Numbered from the stretch's first letter, positions 16,615 through 25,100 are shown. The stretch is DNA of 34,268 nt from Pedobacter agri PB92 (GCF_000258495.1 NZ_AJLG01000032.1:1-34268); one strand, 5' to 3'. Notes: a model not told the origin generated them from the letters alone. Program-made: numbers and translations.

Positions 16615-17198
16615 ATGAATTTACAATCATACAATGATCAGGACCTGGTAAAGTTATACATTACCGGGAACGAGAATGGATTGCAAGAACTTTTAAGAAG
16701 ACATAAAAGTAAAATTTATACTTCTATCTACTTATTGGTGAAAGACCAATATTTGGCAGAGGATATTTTTCAAGACGCTTTCATAAAAGTAATTAACACA
16801 TTGCGATCAGGGCGATATAACGAGGAAGGCAAGTTCTTACCTTGGGTAATGCGTATTGCACATAATTTAGTAATTGATTACTTCAGAAAGGAAAAAGAAC
16901 GCCAATTATTACGAGTTCTGACGGAATGGATGTATTCAATATGCTACACTTTTATGATGAGAGTGCAGAAGAAAAAATGCTTCGCGATCAGACACATAAA
17001 GATTTAAAGGAAATGATCCATTTATTGCCTGATGAACAGAAAGAAGTGCTTTTAATGCGTCATTATGCAGACTTAAGTTTTAAGGAAATTGCTGATTTAA
17101 CTGATGTGAGCATCAATACAGCATTGGGCCGAATGCGCTATGCGCTAAGCAACCTTCGTAAAATGCTTAAAACAAAAGAGATGACCTACAAGGGGTAA
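16615..17198 (+). CDS. ECF-type RNA polymerase sigma factor, interrupted by a frameshift
   Basis: The sigma2 region reads in the first frame: residues 1-94 from the ATG at 16615, including ELLRRHKSKIYTSIYLLVKD, AEDIFQDAFIKV and the LPWVMRIAHNLVIDYFRKEK segment. After AAA at 16894-16896 this frame degenerates to a stop at 17007. The normal continuation, RTPIITSSDGMDVFNML and then the sigma4 helix-turn-helix (SFKEIADLTDVSINTALGRM), is in the -1 frame and ends at 17198. Joining the frames at the A run 16892-16896 gives a normal-looking protein of about 194 residues, which would direct RNA polymerase to specific promoters. Either one A is missing (real mutation or sequencing/assembly error) or the A_AAA_G run is recoded. 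No anti-sigma gene follows in the usual form; a small ORF does. The downstream ATG at 16926 alone would give only sigma4. Confidence 0.8.
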
Positions 17199-17253
17199 TA
17201 AAAAAGTTACACAAAATGTTTTAGGGATTGAAATAAAGCATCTGAACAATCGT

Positions 17254-17270
17254 TAAGTTTATAAAACTTA
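17254..17270. promoter_or_regulatory. Palindrome upstream of the small gene
   Basis: TAAGTTT-ATA-AAACTTA is a perfect 7-bp inverted repeat with a 3-nt centre, ending 16 nt before the ATG at 17287. It is AT-rich and could be an operator or a weak hairpin. Only the symmetry is seen; no regulator is known. Confidence 0.35.
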
Positions 17271-17286
17271 TCACATTTAGTTGCTT

Positions 17287-17481
17287 ATGACAAAAACCTC
17301 TACATCAAAAAACAATGTAAATTTACCTACCCACAGTATGTTTCAGCCTAAAACTGATATTGAATCTGACGCCGAAATTGACTTATTTTATGACCAAATT
17401 AAAAGTAAGTTAGATGGCCTCGCTAAAAATCCTCAAGATGAAACCATCAATAAGATTTTAGCATACAGCAGATCAAAGTAA
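17287..17481 (+). CDS. Small conserved-looking hypothetical protein
   Basis: 64 residues from the ATG at 17287 (a TTG 6 nt upstream is in frame but less likely). Not recognised. It is hydrophilic with no membrane helix or signal: a Ser/Thr/Asn-rich start (MTKTSTSKNNVNLPTHSMFQ), then a charged, probably helical C-terminal half (ESDAEIDLFYDQIKSKLDGLAKN, ending NKILAYSRSK). It follows the sigma-factor gene by 88 nt and is closed by a strong terminator, so the two are probably one transcript. A role as a partner or modulator of that sigma factor is possible but is inference from position only; it does not look like a zinc-binding or membrane anti-sigma protein. Confidence 0.7.
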   Translation: MTKTSTSKNNVNLPTHSMFQPKTDIESDAEIDLFYDQIKSKLDGLAKNPQDETINKILAYSRSK

Positions 17482-17494
17482 ATTCACACGAGCC

Positions 17495-17529
17495 AAAAAG
17501 CTGCCCCAAAATGAGGCAGCTTTTTTTTT
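17495..17529 (+). terminator. Terminator of the sigma-factor / small-gene unit
   Basis: AAAAAGCTGCC (17495-17505) pairs perfectly with GGCAGCTTTTT (17515-17525) around a 9-nt loop and continues into a T run to 17529. Strong intrinsic terminator, 13 nt past the stop codon at 17481. Confidence 0.92.
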
Positions 17530-17654
17530 GTAAAATGTAAGCAGATTTTAGAAATAAAACTTTTCTAAAAATACTATACCTATTCCCATTTTCTAAATCC
17601 TATTTTCCCTTAAGCTTTCAATATCTTTTTACATTCCCTTAACGCAAAAACAGC

Positions 17655-17662
17655 TACCTTTA
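17655..17662 (+). promoter_or_regulatory. Candidate -7 box for the MFS exporter
   Basis: TACCTTTA, one mismatch from TAnnTTTG, lies 29 nt before the ATG and directly abuts the palindrome at 17665-17683. No TTG at the ideal -33 distance. Confidence 0.45.
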
Positions 17663-17664
17663 CA

Positions 17665-17683
17665 TAGTGTAATTTTAACACTA
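17665..17683. promoter_or_regulatory. Palindromic operator candidate upstream of the MFS gene
   Basis: TAGTGT (17665-17670), 7 nt, ACACTA (17678-17683): a perfect 6-bp inverted repeat with 13-bp centre-to-centre spacing, covering the expected transcription start and ending 8 nt before the ATG. The position is ideal for a repressor of an efflux gene. No regulator gene is adjacent, so its owner is unknown. Confidence 0.45.
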
Positions 17684-17691
17684 AGCAATAT

Positions 17692-18879
17692 ATGAATAAG
17701 AACTTACTACCACTTACCCTTGGTGGCTTAGGCATTGGAATAACAGAATTTGTGATGATGGGTTTACTCCCAGATATCGCAAAAGATTTAAGCGTAACCA
17801 TTCCCCAAGCCGGATATTTAATTTCTGCATATGCAATGGGTGTAGTAATTGGCGCTCCCTTGTTAATTATGATTGCAGGTAAGTATCCGCCAAAAAAAAT
17901 ATTAATTGCACTGATGGTGATGTTTACAGCTTTTAATGCTTTCTCTGCTTTCGCACCAACCTTTAATACATTATTTATTGCCAGATTATTATCAGGATTG
18001 CCTCATGGTGCATTTTTTGGTGTCGGCTCGGTAGTGGCGAGCAGAATTGCTGAAAAGGGCAAGGCTGCACAGGCTGTTTCACTCATGTTTATGGGTTTAA
18101 CCATTGCGAACATTCTCGGCGTTCCACTTGGAACATTTATCGGTCATAATTTTTCCTGGCGAATTTCTTTTGCCGTAGTTGTTTTTGTGGGATTAGTTAC
18201 GCTGTTAAGTTTAAAACTTTGGCTGCCTGCATTAGAAGCCACTAAAAACCGTGATTTAAAATCAGAACTCAGTTTCTTTAAAAAGAGAGAAGCCTGGATG
18301 ATAATCCTCATGATTTCAATTGGAACCGGAGGTTTATTTACCTGGTATAGCTACATCGCCCCTTTAATGACTGACGTTGCCGGTTTCTCTGCTGGTGCGG
18401 TTACCTACATATTAATGCTTGCTGGTGTTGGAATGTTAGTTGGCAATTACATTGGTGGAATTTTGGCTGACAAATTTTCTCCGGCAAAAGCCTCGGCAGC
18501 GTTACTGTTAGCCATGGTAGTCACGTTAACAATTGTTCACTTCGTATCGTTTAGTCAACCGCTTGCTTTAATTATGACATTTATTACCGGAGCAGTTTCA
18601 TTTGCTTTGGCAGCACCAATACAAATGCTAATGATCCAATCGGCAAAAGGATCAGAAATGCTGGCTGCATCTGCCAGTCAGGCAAGTTTTAATATCGGAA
18701 ATGCCTTGGGTGCATTTTTCGGTGGTTTGCCGTTGGTTTACGGCTTCGATTATACTTCACCAGCATATGTTGGTGCCGCAATGGCTTTGATTGGTGCATT
18801 TTTCGCCATCTGGCTGATTAGAAGCACAACAACCAAAGGAGTTCCTGTAGCTAAAGAAAAATATGTAGTGATGCATTAA
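17692..18879 (+). CDS. MFS transporter of the AraJ/drug-efflux (DHA1) type
   Basis: 395 residues with 12 predicted helices. The N-terminus NLLPLTLGGLGIGITEFVMMGLLPDIA is the typical start of the AraJ-like branch: TM1 with a conserved glutamate, then the DIAKDL loop. Motif A in the TM2-TM3 loop is reduced to AGKYPPKK. SGLPHGAFFGVGSVVA (about 104-119) marks TM4, and GVPLGTFIGHNFSWRISF is the family's TM5-TM6 signature. It is a proton-driven exporter of sugars, arabinose-like compounds or drugs; the substrate cannot be told. Monocistronic, with a -7-like box and a 19-bp palindrome just upstream that suggests local repression. Confidence 0.9.
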   Translation: MNKNLLPLTLGGLGIGITEFVMMGLLPDIAKDLSVTIPQAGYLISAYAMGVVIGAPLLIMIAGKYPPKKILIALMVMFTAFNAFSAFAPTFNTLFIARLLSGLPHGAFFGVGSVVASRIAEKGKAAQAVSLMFMGLTIANILGVPLGTFIGHNFSWRISFAVVVFVGLVTLLSLKLWLPALEATKNRDLKSELSFFKKREAWMIILMISIGTGGLFTWYSYIAPLMTDVAGFSAGAVTYILMLAGVGMLVGNYIGGILADKFSPAKASAALLLAMVVTLTIVHFVSFSQPLALIMTFITGAVSFALAAPIQMLMIQSAKGSEMLAASASQASFNIGNALGAFFGGLPLVYGFDYTSPAYVGAAMALIGAFFAIWLIRSTTTKGVPVAKEKYVVMH

Positions 18880-18911
18880 AAGCCTGGCGCAAAACGAAGA
18901 GATCAATTTTC

Positions 18912-18919
18912 TATATTTG
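18912..18919 (+). promoter_or_regulatory. -7 box abutting the nth start codon
   Basis: TATATTTG followed by C is an exact TAnnTTTG match and ends only 3 nt before the nth ATG at 18923. With initiation a few bases downstream of the box, the transcript would have almost no 5' leader. Confidence 0.5.
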
Positions 18920-18922
18920 CCC

Positions 18923-19588
18923 ATGCTTAAAAAAGAACGTTATAAACTTTTTGTAGAACATTTTTCGGCAAAACAACCTGATGCGGAAACCGAACTGCAT
19001 TACCACAACCCCTATCAGCTTTTAGTTGCTGTTATTCTTTCTGCTCAGTGTACTGACAAGCGAGTAAATATGGTTACGCCGGCGCTTTTTCAACGATTTC
19101 CTAATGCCAAAAGTCTTTCAGAGGCAACTCCAGATATTGTTTTTGATTACATCAAAAGTATCAGCTACCCAAACAATAAGGCAAAACACCTTGTTGGCAT
19201 GGCTAATATTCTGATTAATGAGTTTAATGATGTTGTTCCTTCAGGTATAGATGACTTGCAAAAAATGCCTGGTGTCGGGCGTAAAACCGCTAATGTTATT
19301 GCATCTGTAATTTATAATGCACCGGCAATGGCCGTAGACACACACGTTTTTCGGGTGGCCAATCGCCTCGGACTTACAAATGGCAAAACGCCCTTAGCCG
19401 TCGAGAAAGATTTGGTTAAAAACCTACCGGAACATGATATTCACATTGCTCACCATTGGTTGATTTTACACGGGCGTTATGTATGCGTAGCCCGAAGCCC
19501 AAAATGTGATGTTTGCGAAATTACTTACATGTGCCGGTATTTTGAGCGTTCAACCGCAAGAAATGAGCGGGATAAGCACCAAGCCTAA
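18923..19588 (+). CDS. nth: Endonuclease III
   Basis: Base-excision-repair DNA glycosylase/AP lyase for oxidised pyrimidines. 221 residues from the ATG at 18923 (a TTG 6 nt upstream is in frame but would overlap the promoter box). The helix-hairpin-helix motif MPGVGRKTANV supplies the catalytic Lys121, and VDTHVFRV supplies Asp139. The [4Fe-4S] ligands are complete: C188-x6-C195-x2-C198-x5-C204. The segment NPYQLLVAVILSAQCTD near the N-terminus is also standard. It has its own promoter, and recA follows in the same direction 133 nt later with separate promoters. Confidence 0.97.
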   Translation: MLKKERYKLFVEHFSAKQPDAETELHYHNPYQLLVAVILSAQCTDKRVNMVTPALFQRFPNAKSLSEATPDIVFDYIKSISYPNNKAKHLVGMANILINEFNDVVPSGIDDLQKMPGVGRKTANVIASVIYNAPAMAVDTHVFRVANRLGLTNGKTPLAVEKDLVKNLPEHDIHIAHHWLILHGRYVCVARSPKCDVCEITYMCRYFERSTARNERDKHQA

Positions 19589-19606
19589 ATTATTTTTAAA
19601 ATACTA

Positions 19607-19636
19607 TTGACATTAGCCAGAAAACTTTTATCTTAG
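19607..19636 (+). promoter_or_regulatory. Candidate distal recA promoter
   Basis: TTG at 19607-19609, 19 nt, then TATCTTAG at 19629-19636, one mismatch from TAnnTTTG. Same spacing as the ftsX promoter. A second box, TATATTTA at 19694-19701, is closer to the gene. Confidence 0.55.
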
Positions 19637-19693
19637 CTAAATATTTTAGTAAAACAATTATCAACAATCAAGTTTATTAGCCGACAATTCAGT

Positions 19694-19701
19694 TATATTT
19701 A
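19694..19701 (+). promoter_or_regulatory. Candidate proximal recA -7 box
   Basis: TATATTTA followed by CC, one mismatch from TAnnTTTG, 20 nt before the recA ATG. I see no LexA-type SOS operator in the recA upstream region. Confidence 0.45.
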
Positions 19702-19721
19702 CCGCAACAAATCAAATAAAA

Positions 19722-20735
19722 ATGGCAAGCGCAAATCCAGATAAATTAAAAGCATTACAGCTTACATTAGATAAGTTAGAAAAATCTTATGGTAAGGGTA
19801 CAATCATGAAACTTGGCGATACTGCTATTGAACCTATCGATTTTATTTCTACAGGATCAATTAGTTTAGATATTGCATTGGGTATTGGTGGTATTCCTAA
19901 AGGTAGGGTTATCGAAATTTATGGTCCTGAATCATCGGGTAAAACAACTTTGGCTACCCACATTATAGCTGAGGCGCAGAAAAAAGGTGGCATTGCTGCA
20001 TTTATTGATGCGGAACATGCATTTGACCAGTTCTATGCAAAAAAATTAGGCGTTGATACAGACAATCTTTTGATCTCTCAACCAGACAACGGTGAGCAGG
20101 CTTTAGAAATTGCTGATAACCTGATTCGTTCTGGCGCTATTGATGTGATTGTGATTGACTCTGTTGCAGCATTGGTTCCTAAAAGTGAAATCGAAGGCGA
20201 AATGGGTGATAGCAAAATGGGTTTACATGCCCGTTTGATGAGTCAGGCTTTACGTAAATTAACAGGAACAATTTCTAAAACAGGATGTTGCTGTATTTTT
20301 ATTAACCAGTTGCGTGATAAAATCGGTGTAATGTTCGGAAACCCTGAAACAACTACCGGAGGTAATGCATTGAAATTTTATGCATCTGTACGTTTAGATA
20401 TTCGTCGTATTTCACAAATTAAAGATTCTGATGAGGTTTCTGGTAACCGTGTGAAAGTAAAAATTGTTAAAAATAAGGTAGCTCCTCCATTCCGTATTGC
20501 TGAGTTTGATGTGATGTTTGGAGAAGGTATTTCTAAAAATGGTGAAATTATCGATTTAGGCGTTGATTTTGGAATTATCAAAAAGGCAGGTTCATGGTTC
20601 TCTTATGGCGATACCAAACTTGGTCAGGGAAGAGATGCTGTGAAACAACTGTTAAGCGATAACCCGGAGTTAGCCGAAGAGCTTGAAACGAAAATTAAGG
20701 CAGAAGTTACTGGTGAGCAGTTAGCTGAAAAATAA
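19722..20735 (+). CDS. recA: Recombinase RecA
   Basis: Strand-exchange ATPase for homologous recombination and DNA-damage response. 337 residues, normal length. The Walker A is GPESSGKTT (68-76); the Walker B strand is [14 protein letters not shown]1/L2 loop regions and [30 protein letters not shown] are fully conserved. The C-terminus is acidic and short, as usual in Bacteroidota. The ATG at 19722 is the only sensible start. Monocistronic, with two candidate promoters and a strong bidirectional terminator 19 nt past the stop. Confidence 0.99.
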   Translation: MASANPDKLKALQLTLDKLEKSYGKGTIMKLGDTAIEPIDFISTGSISLDIALGIGGIPKGRVIEIYGPESSGKTTLATHIIAEAQKKGGIAAFIDAEHAFDQFYAKKLGVDTDNLLISQPDNGEQALEIADNLIRSGAIDVIVIDSVAALVPKSEIEGEMGDSKMGLHARLMSQALRKLTGTISKTGCCCIFINQLRDKIGVMFGNPETTTGGNALKFYASVRLDIRRISQIKDSDEVSGNRVKVKIVKNKVAPPFRIAEFDVMFGEGISKNGEIIDLGVDFGIIKKAGSWFSYGDTKLGQGRDAVKQLLSDNPELAEELETKIKAEVTGEQLAEK

Positions 20736-20754
20736 TTGCCAAAATTAATTTATA

Positions 20755-20790
20755 AAAAAACGCCTGACCAGATTTGATCAGGCGTTTTTT
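20755..20790. terminator. Bidirectional terminator between recA and the convergent gene
   Basis: A 13-bp stem: AAAAAACGCCTGA (20755-20767) pairing with TCAGGCGTTTTTT (20778-20790), loop of 10 nt. The A and U runs are part of the stem, so it works on both strands; it serves recA (+) and the small gene at 20810 (-). Confidence 0.9.
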
Positions 20791-20809
20791 ATTTTAGCCG
20801 TAATTCTAA

Positions 20810-21007
20810 CTAACCCTGGCTAAATATAGCGTTGAAATCTTTAGTAATATACACAATAACTAAAAGTGCAGCAATTACCAACGCACCCAAAATAATAACT
20901 CCCCAACTTCCGTTAAGTTTATTCTTATCCTTTCTAATCAGATAATATAAGAGTCCGATCAATGGTATTGCACAAACAATCCAAAATATTAATGATGCTC
21001 CAGTCAT
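20810..21007 (-). CDS. Small two-TM membrane protein
   Basis: 65 residues, not recognised as a named family. TM1 is about residues 5-24 (SLIFWIVCAIPLIGLLYYLI), then a basic loop (RKDKNKLNGSW), then TM2 about 36-54 (VIILGALVIAALLVIVYI) and a short tail. The ATG at 21007 is clear. It lies downstream of tsaD on the same strand, separated by a 54-nt heptamer repeat tract, and ends at the terminator shared with recA. It looks like a genuine small inner-membrane protein of the PLDc_N-like shape, but the diagnostic motif of that family is absent. Confidence 0.7.
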   Translation of the reverse strand: MTGASLIFWIVCAIPLIGLLYYLIRKDKNKLNGSWGVIILGALVIAALLVIVYITKDFNAIFSQG

Positions 21008-21010
21008 GAG

Positions 21011-21058
21011 AAAAGTTAAAGTTAAAAGTTTAAGGTTAAAAGTTAGAGGTTAAAGTAT
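21011..21058. repeat. Intergenic heptamer array
   Basis: AAAAGTT, AAAGTT, AAAAGTT, TAAGGTT, AAAAGTT, AGAGGTT, AAAGTAT: six 7-mers and one 6-mer in direct succession, filling almost the whole gap between tsaD and the small downstream gene. Same 7-bp period as the arrays inside leuS and ribF. Confidence 0.8.
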
Positions 21059-21061
21059 CTG

Positions 21062-22063
21062 CTAAAATTCCATTCTCGCTTTGGGCGAAACTTCCTGCCC
21101 CACAAAATCCTTTGTTAAAAATTTCTGATAACCTGCAATGGCGATCATCCCCGCGTTGTCAGTACAATATTGAAATGCAGGAATATAAACCTTCCAGCCC
21201 AAATCGTTAGCAGTTTGCTGTAGGCTATCTCTAAGCCCAGAATTTGCAGATACGCCACCTGCTATTGCAATTTCATTAATATTAAACTGCTTTGCAGCTT
21301 TCTTAACTTTATTTAGTAAAATCTGAACAATGCTATGTTGTACAGAAGCACAAATATCATCTAAATTTTCTGCAATGAAGTTAGGATTCTCTTTTTCTTG
21401 TTTTCTGATGAAATATAAAATAGATGTTTTAAAACCACTAAAGCTGAAATTCAAATCAGCAATTTGTGGCTCAGCAAATTTGTAAGCAAGCGGATTCCCA
21501 TTTTTTGCATGTTTATCAATTAATGGGCCGCCTGGATAGGGAAGCTGAAGGATTTTTGCCGTTTTGTCAAAAGCCTCTCCTGCTGCATCATCCAGGGTTT
21601 CACCAACAATTTCCATATCAAAATAATGCTTCACTAAAACAATTTGAGTATGTCCTCCAGAAACGGTTAAACATAAAAATGGAAAATTTGGTTTAGGATC
21701 ATCAATAAAATGCGCTAAAATATGCGCATGCATGTGATTGACAGAAATTAAAGGTATATTTAATGCCAGTGCAAACGATTTTGCAAAGGAAACCCCTACT
21801 AGTAAAGAGCCTAAAAGCCCTGGGCCCTGGGTAAAAGCAACGGCACTTATGTCCTGTTTTGTAACCTGTGCATTTTTCAGTGCCTGCTCAATAGTAGGAA
21901 CAATATTTTGTTGATGTACTCTGGATGCCAATTCAGGGATTACACCACCATAATTTTCATGAATTGTTTGGTTTGCAATAACATTGGCCGTAATTTTGCC
22001 GTTGTTACATATGGCGACTGAAGTATCATCGCAAGAAGATTCGATAGCAAGTATAACAGACAA
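21062..22063 (-). CDS. tsaD: tRNA threonylcarbamoyladenosine biosynthesis protein TsaD
   Basis: Transfers the threonylcarbamoyl group to A37 of ANN-decoding tRNAs, acting with TsaB/TsaE (not in this window). 333 residues. The metal-binding HMHAH motif is at 110-114, followed by LTVSGGHTQ and the GETLDDAAGEAFDK segment; IAGGVSANSGLR and YCTDNAGMIA complete the ASKHA-fold signatures. The start is TTG at 22063 (ILAIESSCDDTS begins at residue 4); a stop codon closes the frame upstream and no ATG fits. A minus-strand TAATTTTG box at 22084-22091 gives a leader of about 17 nt. Divergent from tamB. Confidence 0.97.
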   Translation of the reverse strand: MSVILAIESSCDDTSVAICNNGKITANVIANQTIHENYGGVIPELASRVHQQNIVPTIEQALKNAQVTKQDISAVAFTQGPGLLGSLLVGVSFAKSFALALNIPLISVNHMHAHILAHFIDDPKPNFPFLCLTVSGGHTQIVLVKHYFDMEIVGETLDDAAGEAFDKTAKILQLPYPGGPLIDKHAKNGNPLAYKFAEPQIADLNFSFSGFKTSILYFIRKQEKENPNFIAENLDDICASVQHSIVQILLNKVKKAAKQFNINEIAIAGGVSANSGLRDSLQQTANDLGWKVYIPAFQYCTDNAGMIAIAGYQKFLTKDFVGQEVSPKARMEF

Positions 22064-22083
22064 TTTATTTAATTTTTAAGCTG

Positions 22084-22091
22084 CAAAATTA
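22084..22091 (-). promoter_or_regulatory. -7 box of tsaD
   Basis: On the minus strand this reads TAATTTTG followed by C, an exact TAnnTTTG match, 20 nt upstream of the TTG start of tsaD. It lies inside the extended N-terminal frame of tamB. Confidence 0.55.
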
Positions 22092-22138
22092 TTAAAAAAC
22101 TATTTAAAATACTCCTTTGGGTAATTGCATCAATAATT

Positions 22139-25100
22139 TTGCTGCTGGCGCTTATTATTTTCTCACTACAGTTTAAGCCTGTTCAAACTTATGTTGCCCA
22201 AAAAGCTGCAGCATATTTGTCTAAAGAGCTTAAAACTACCATATCCATTAAAAGTCTTTACATCAAACCTTTCAAATCCATTGTATTGGAAGATTTGCTA
22301 GTGCTCGACCTTCAAAAGGACACTTTATTGAGTACTCCGCAATTTATGGTAGATATTAATCAGCTATCAATTGATAAAAAAATAATTAATATCAATACCG
22401 TCCAAATTAATAACGGCCAGTTTTTCCTAAAGGATTTCAAAGATAAGTCTTCTAACCTCGATTTCATCATCAACTACTTTGATTCTGGTAAACCTACTGT
22501 AAAGAAACCTGATAGCAAACCTTTCGATGTTACAATAGGAAGGGTGATCTTAAACAAATTTGCCTTTAGGTATAAAAATTATGCAGCGAAAGACACCGTT
22601 CAGGGTAAGAATGTAAATTTTGATAATGTTGATGTAAAAGAACTTAGTGGAATTTTTGATGGCTTGGATACCAAAAATCATTTGGTTAAAACCAATATCA
22701 AGAATTTAACTTTAAGAGAAAAAAGTGGATTTTACTTAAAAAATCTGACTGCAGAAACAACAATTGACAGTAACGCCATCGAACTCAAAAAGCTTCTGCT
22801 TGTTACTGATCATAGCCGCCTGACTGATTATTACCAAATGAAGTTTAAAACCTACAGGGATTTTAATCATTATGTGGATAGCGTGAGGATGAAAGCGATT
22901 TTTAAAGAGAGTCACTTATCATCAAAAGACGTGGCATTCTTTGCGCCGGAGCTTAATAGTATGAAAATTGAGCTTGATGTAGACGGACAGATTACTGGCT
23001 TAGTAAATAATCTTCGGGCAAAGAAACTCTCTATTCGCTCAGGAAAAGCAACACATATTAAAGGCGACTTCATCATAAAAGGGCTTCCAAAATGGAAAGA
23101 AACCTTTATGGATTTGAAGATTGAAATGGCCGGCACCAATAAAAAAGATTTGGATGAAGTGCTCGCCGGCTTTACAGGAAGTAAAAAAGCGATTATTCCA
23201 TCCATCGTAAACAAATTCGGAAACATCAATTTTAATGGAAACTTTACAGGTTTTCAGAACGATTTTATTGCCTATGGTGAATTTAAAACCAAACTGGGAA
23301 GAATTGTTTCTGATGTAAACATGAAAATTGATAAAAATGATGTTCCTTCTTATACCGGAAACGTCAAAACCTTTGATTTTAACATCGGAAATTTGTTGGA
23401 TGAAAAATCTCTCGGACGGATTTCTTCATCATTATATGTGAAAGGACGAGGAACTGAATTAAAAGATTTAACTGAAAAACTCAATGGCGACGTAGCTTAT
23501 ATTGATTTTAATGGATACAGATATCGCAATGTTAAAATTGACGGCACATTCGAGAAGAAAAACTTCGATGGAAAACTCAGCATCAATGATAAAAATGTGA
23601 AATTGATATTTGATGGTGGCGTTAATTTAAATCCAAAACTTCCGGTTTTTAATTTCAATGCGACCATTACGAAAGCAAGATTGAAAGCGCTTAAACTGCT
23701 TAACGATTCCTTACTGGTAGATGCAAAGTTTAGCACCAATTTTTCTGGCACGAACTTAAATAACATTGAAGGTCAATTGCTTATTCAGGAAATCAGGTTG
23801 CAAAATCCAAAAGGTATCTACAATGTGGATTCGGTACAATTAATGGCCCAGGGAACCGGCGTAGACCGGGTTTTGGACATTAAATCAGATATTCTAGACG
23901 CAAGTATACGTGGGGAATATGATCTAAATTCGATTGTTTCTTACTACAAAGCTATCGCTAAAACTTATGTACCCTCACTCCGGGCAAACATCATTAAATA
24001 CAAAAATCAAATATTTAAGTTTAACCTGCGGGTGAAGAAATTTGAGCCATTGGCCCAGTTTATTTCGCCTGGCTTGGAAATGGCGGAAGGTGCAACATTG
24101 ATTGGAGATTTTGATTCGAGAAATAATACCGCCACATTAAATGGCTATGTCAAAACCTTAAAATACAATGGAGTTGTCATTAATAATATTATTCTTGATG
24201 AAAACACGACGAAAGAACAGCTGCAACTTATTGTTACGTCAGATCGCGTACAGCTAAACGATAGCCTTTTTATTAAGGATGTTAACATTTCCAATATTCT
24301 CCGCAACGACAGTCTTGCTTTCAACGTGAAGATGTCGAATTCAGATGAAGCCAATCAACTGGATTTAAACGGATTGGTAGAATTTACAAAAAATGAAGAT
24401 ACCATTGCCCGATTGAGTGTATTGCCATCCATTTTAAAAATTAACAGCGAAGAATGGCGCATACAGGAAAAAGTCCGTATTGCAATAAATAATGGCAAAA
24501 CACTAATCAGTAACTTCGATTTAACCAATGGTGAACAGCAAATGACCATCGATGGATTGATTTCTGAAGACCAAAAGGATTTGCTGGTTGTTGGCTTCAA
24601 AGATTTTAACCTTAAAACGCTTAATCCATTTACTAAAGGTTTTGGGGTGAAACTTAGCGGTAATGTAAATGGAATGACAAATTTATATGGCATCTTAAAA
24701 GCACCTAAGGTTAATGATGATCTAAAAATCGATTCGCTTACTTTCAATGACATCTACATTGGAACGCTAACGGATACCTCATCATTCAACAATGAATCTA
24801 ATAAGATTAATGTTTTCACCAGAATTACAACAGAAAATTCGGAAACCTTTAAGTTAACGGGTAACCTTGATTTGAAAGAGAAGCTGATTGATTTGAATGT
24901 GAAAATGAAGGATAGCAAACTCACTATTCTGGAGCCATTTGTAAAACAGCTTGTTTCAAATTTAAAGGGTGATATTTCAGCTGACCTCACAGTAAAGGGA
25001 AAATTGGATAAACCCCAGATCGATGGAAATATATCCTTTAACAAAGGAGAACTAATGGTTAATTATCTTAAAACTACCTATATGATTACTGATGAAGTGA

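Noticed and set aside
16926..17198. The ATG at 16926 as the start of a separate sigma4-only gene
   Set aside because: The same frame continues upstream as a normal sigma linker (RTPIITSSDG), so this is the second half of the sigma factor gene rather than a new gene.
19589..19721. LexA/SOS box upstream of recA
   Set aside because: No suitable palindrome is present; only Bacteroidota-type promoter elements are visible.
21011..21058. CRISPR-like repeats
   Set aside because: The units are 7 bp and directly adjacent, with no spacers and no cas genes, so this is a tandem array.
24355..24753. 132-codon minus-strand ORF inside tamB (and similar long antisense ORFs across tamB, leuS and uvrA)
   Set aside because: They are antisense shadows of conserved coding sequence, with Ser/Phe/Leu-rich composition and no recognisable domain.
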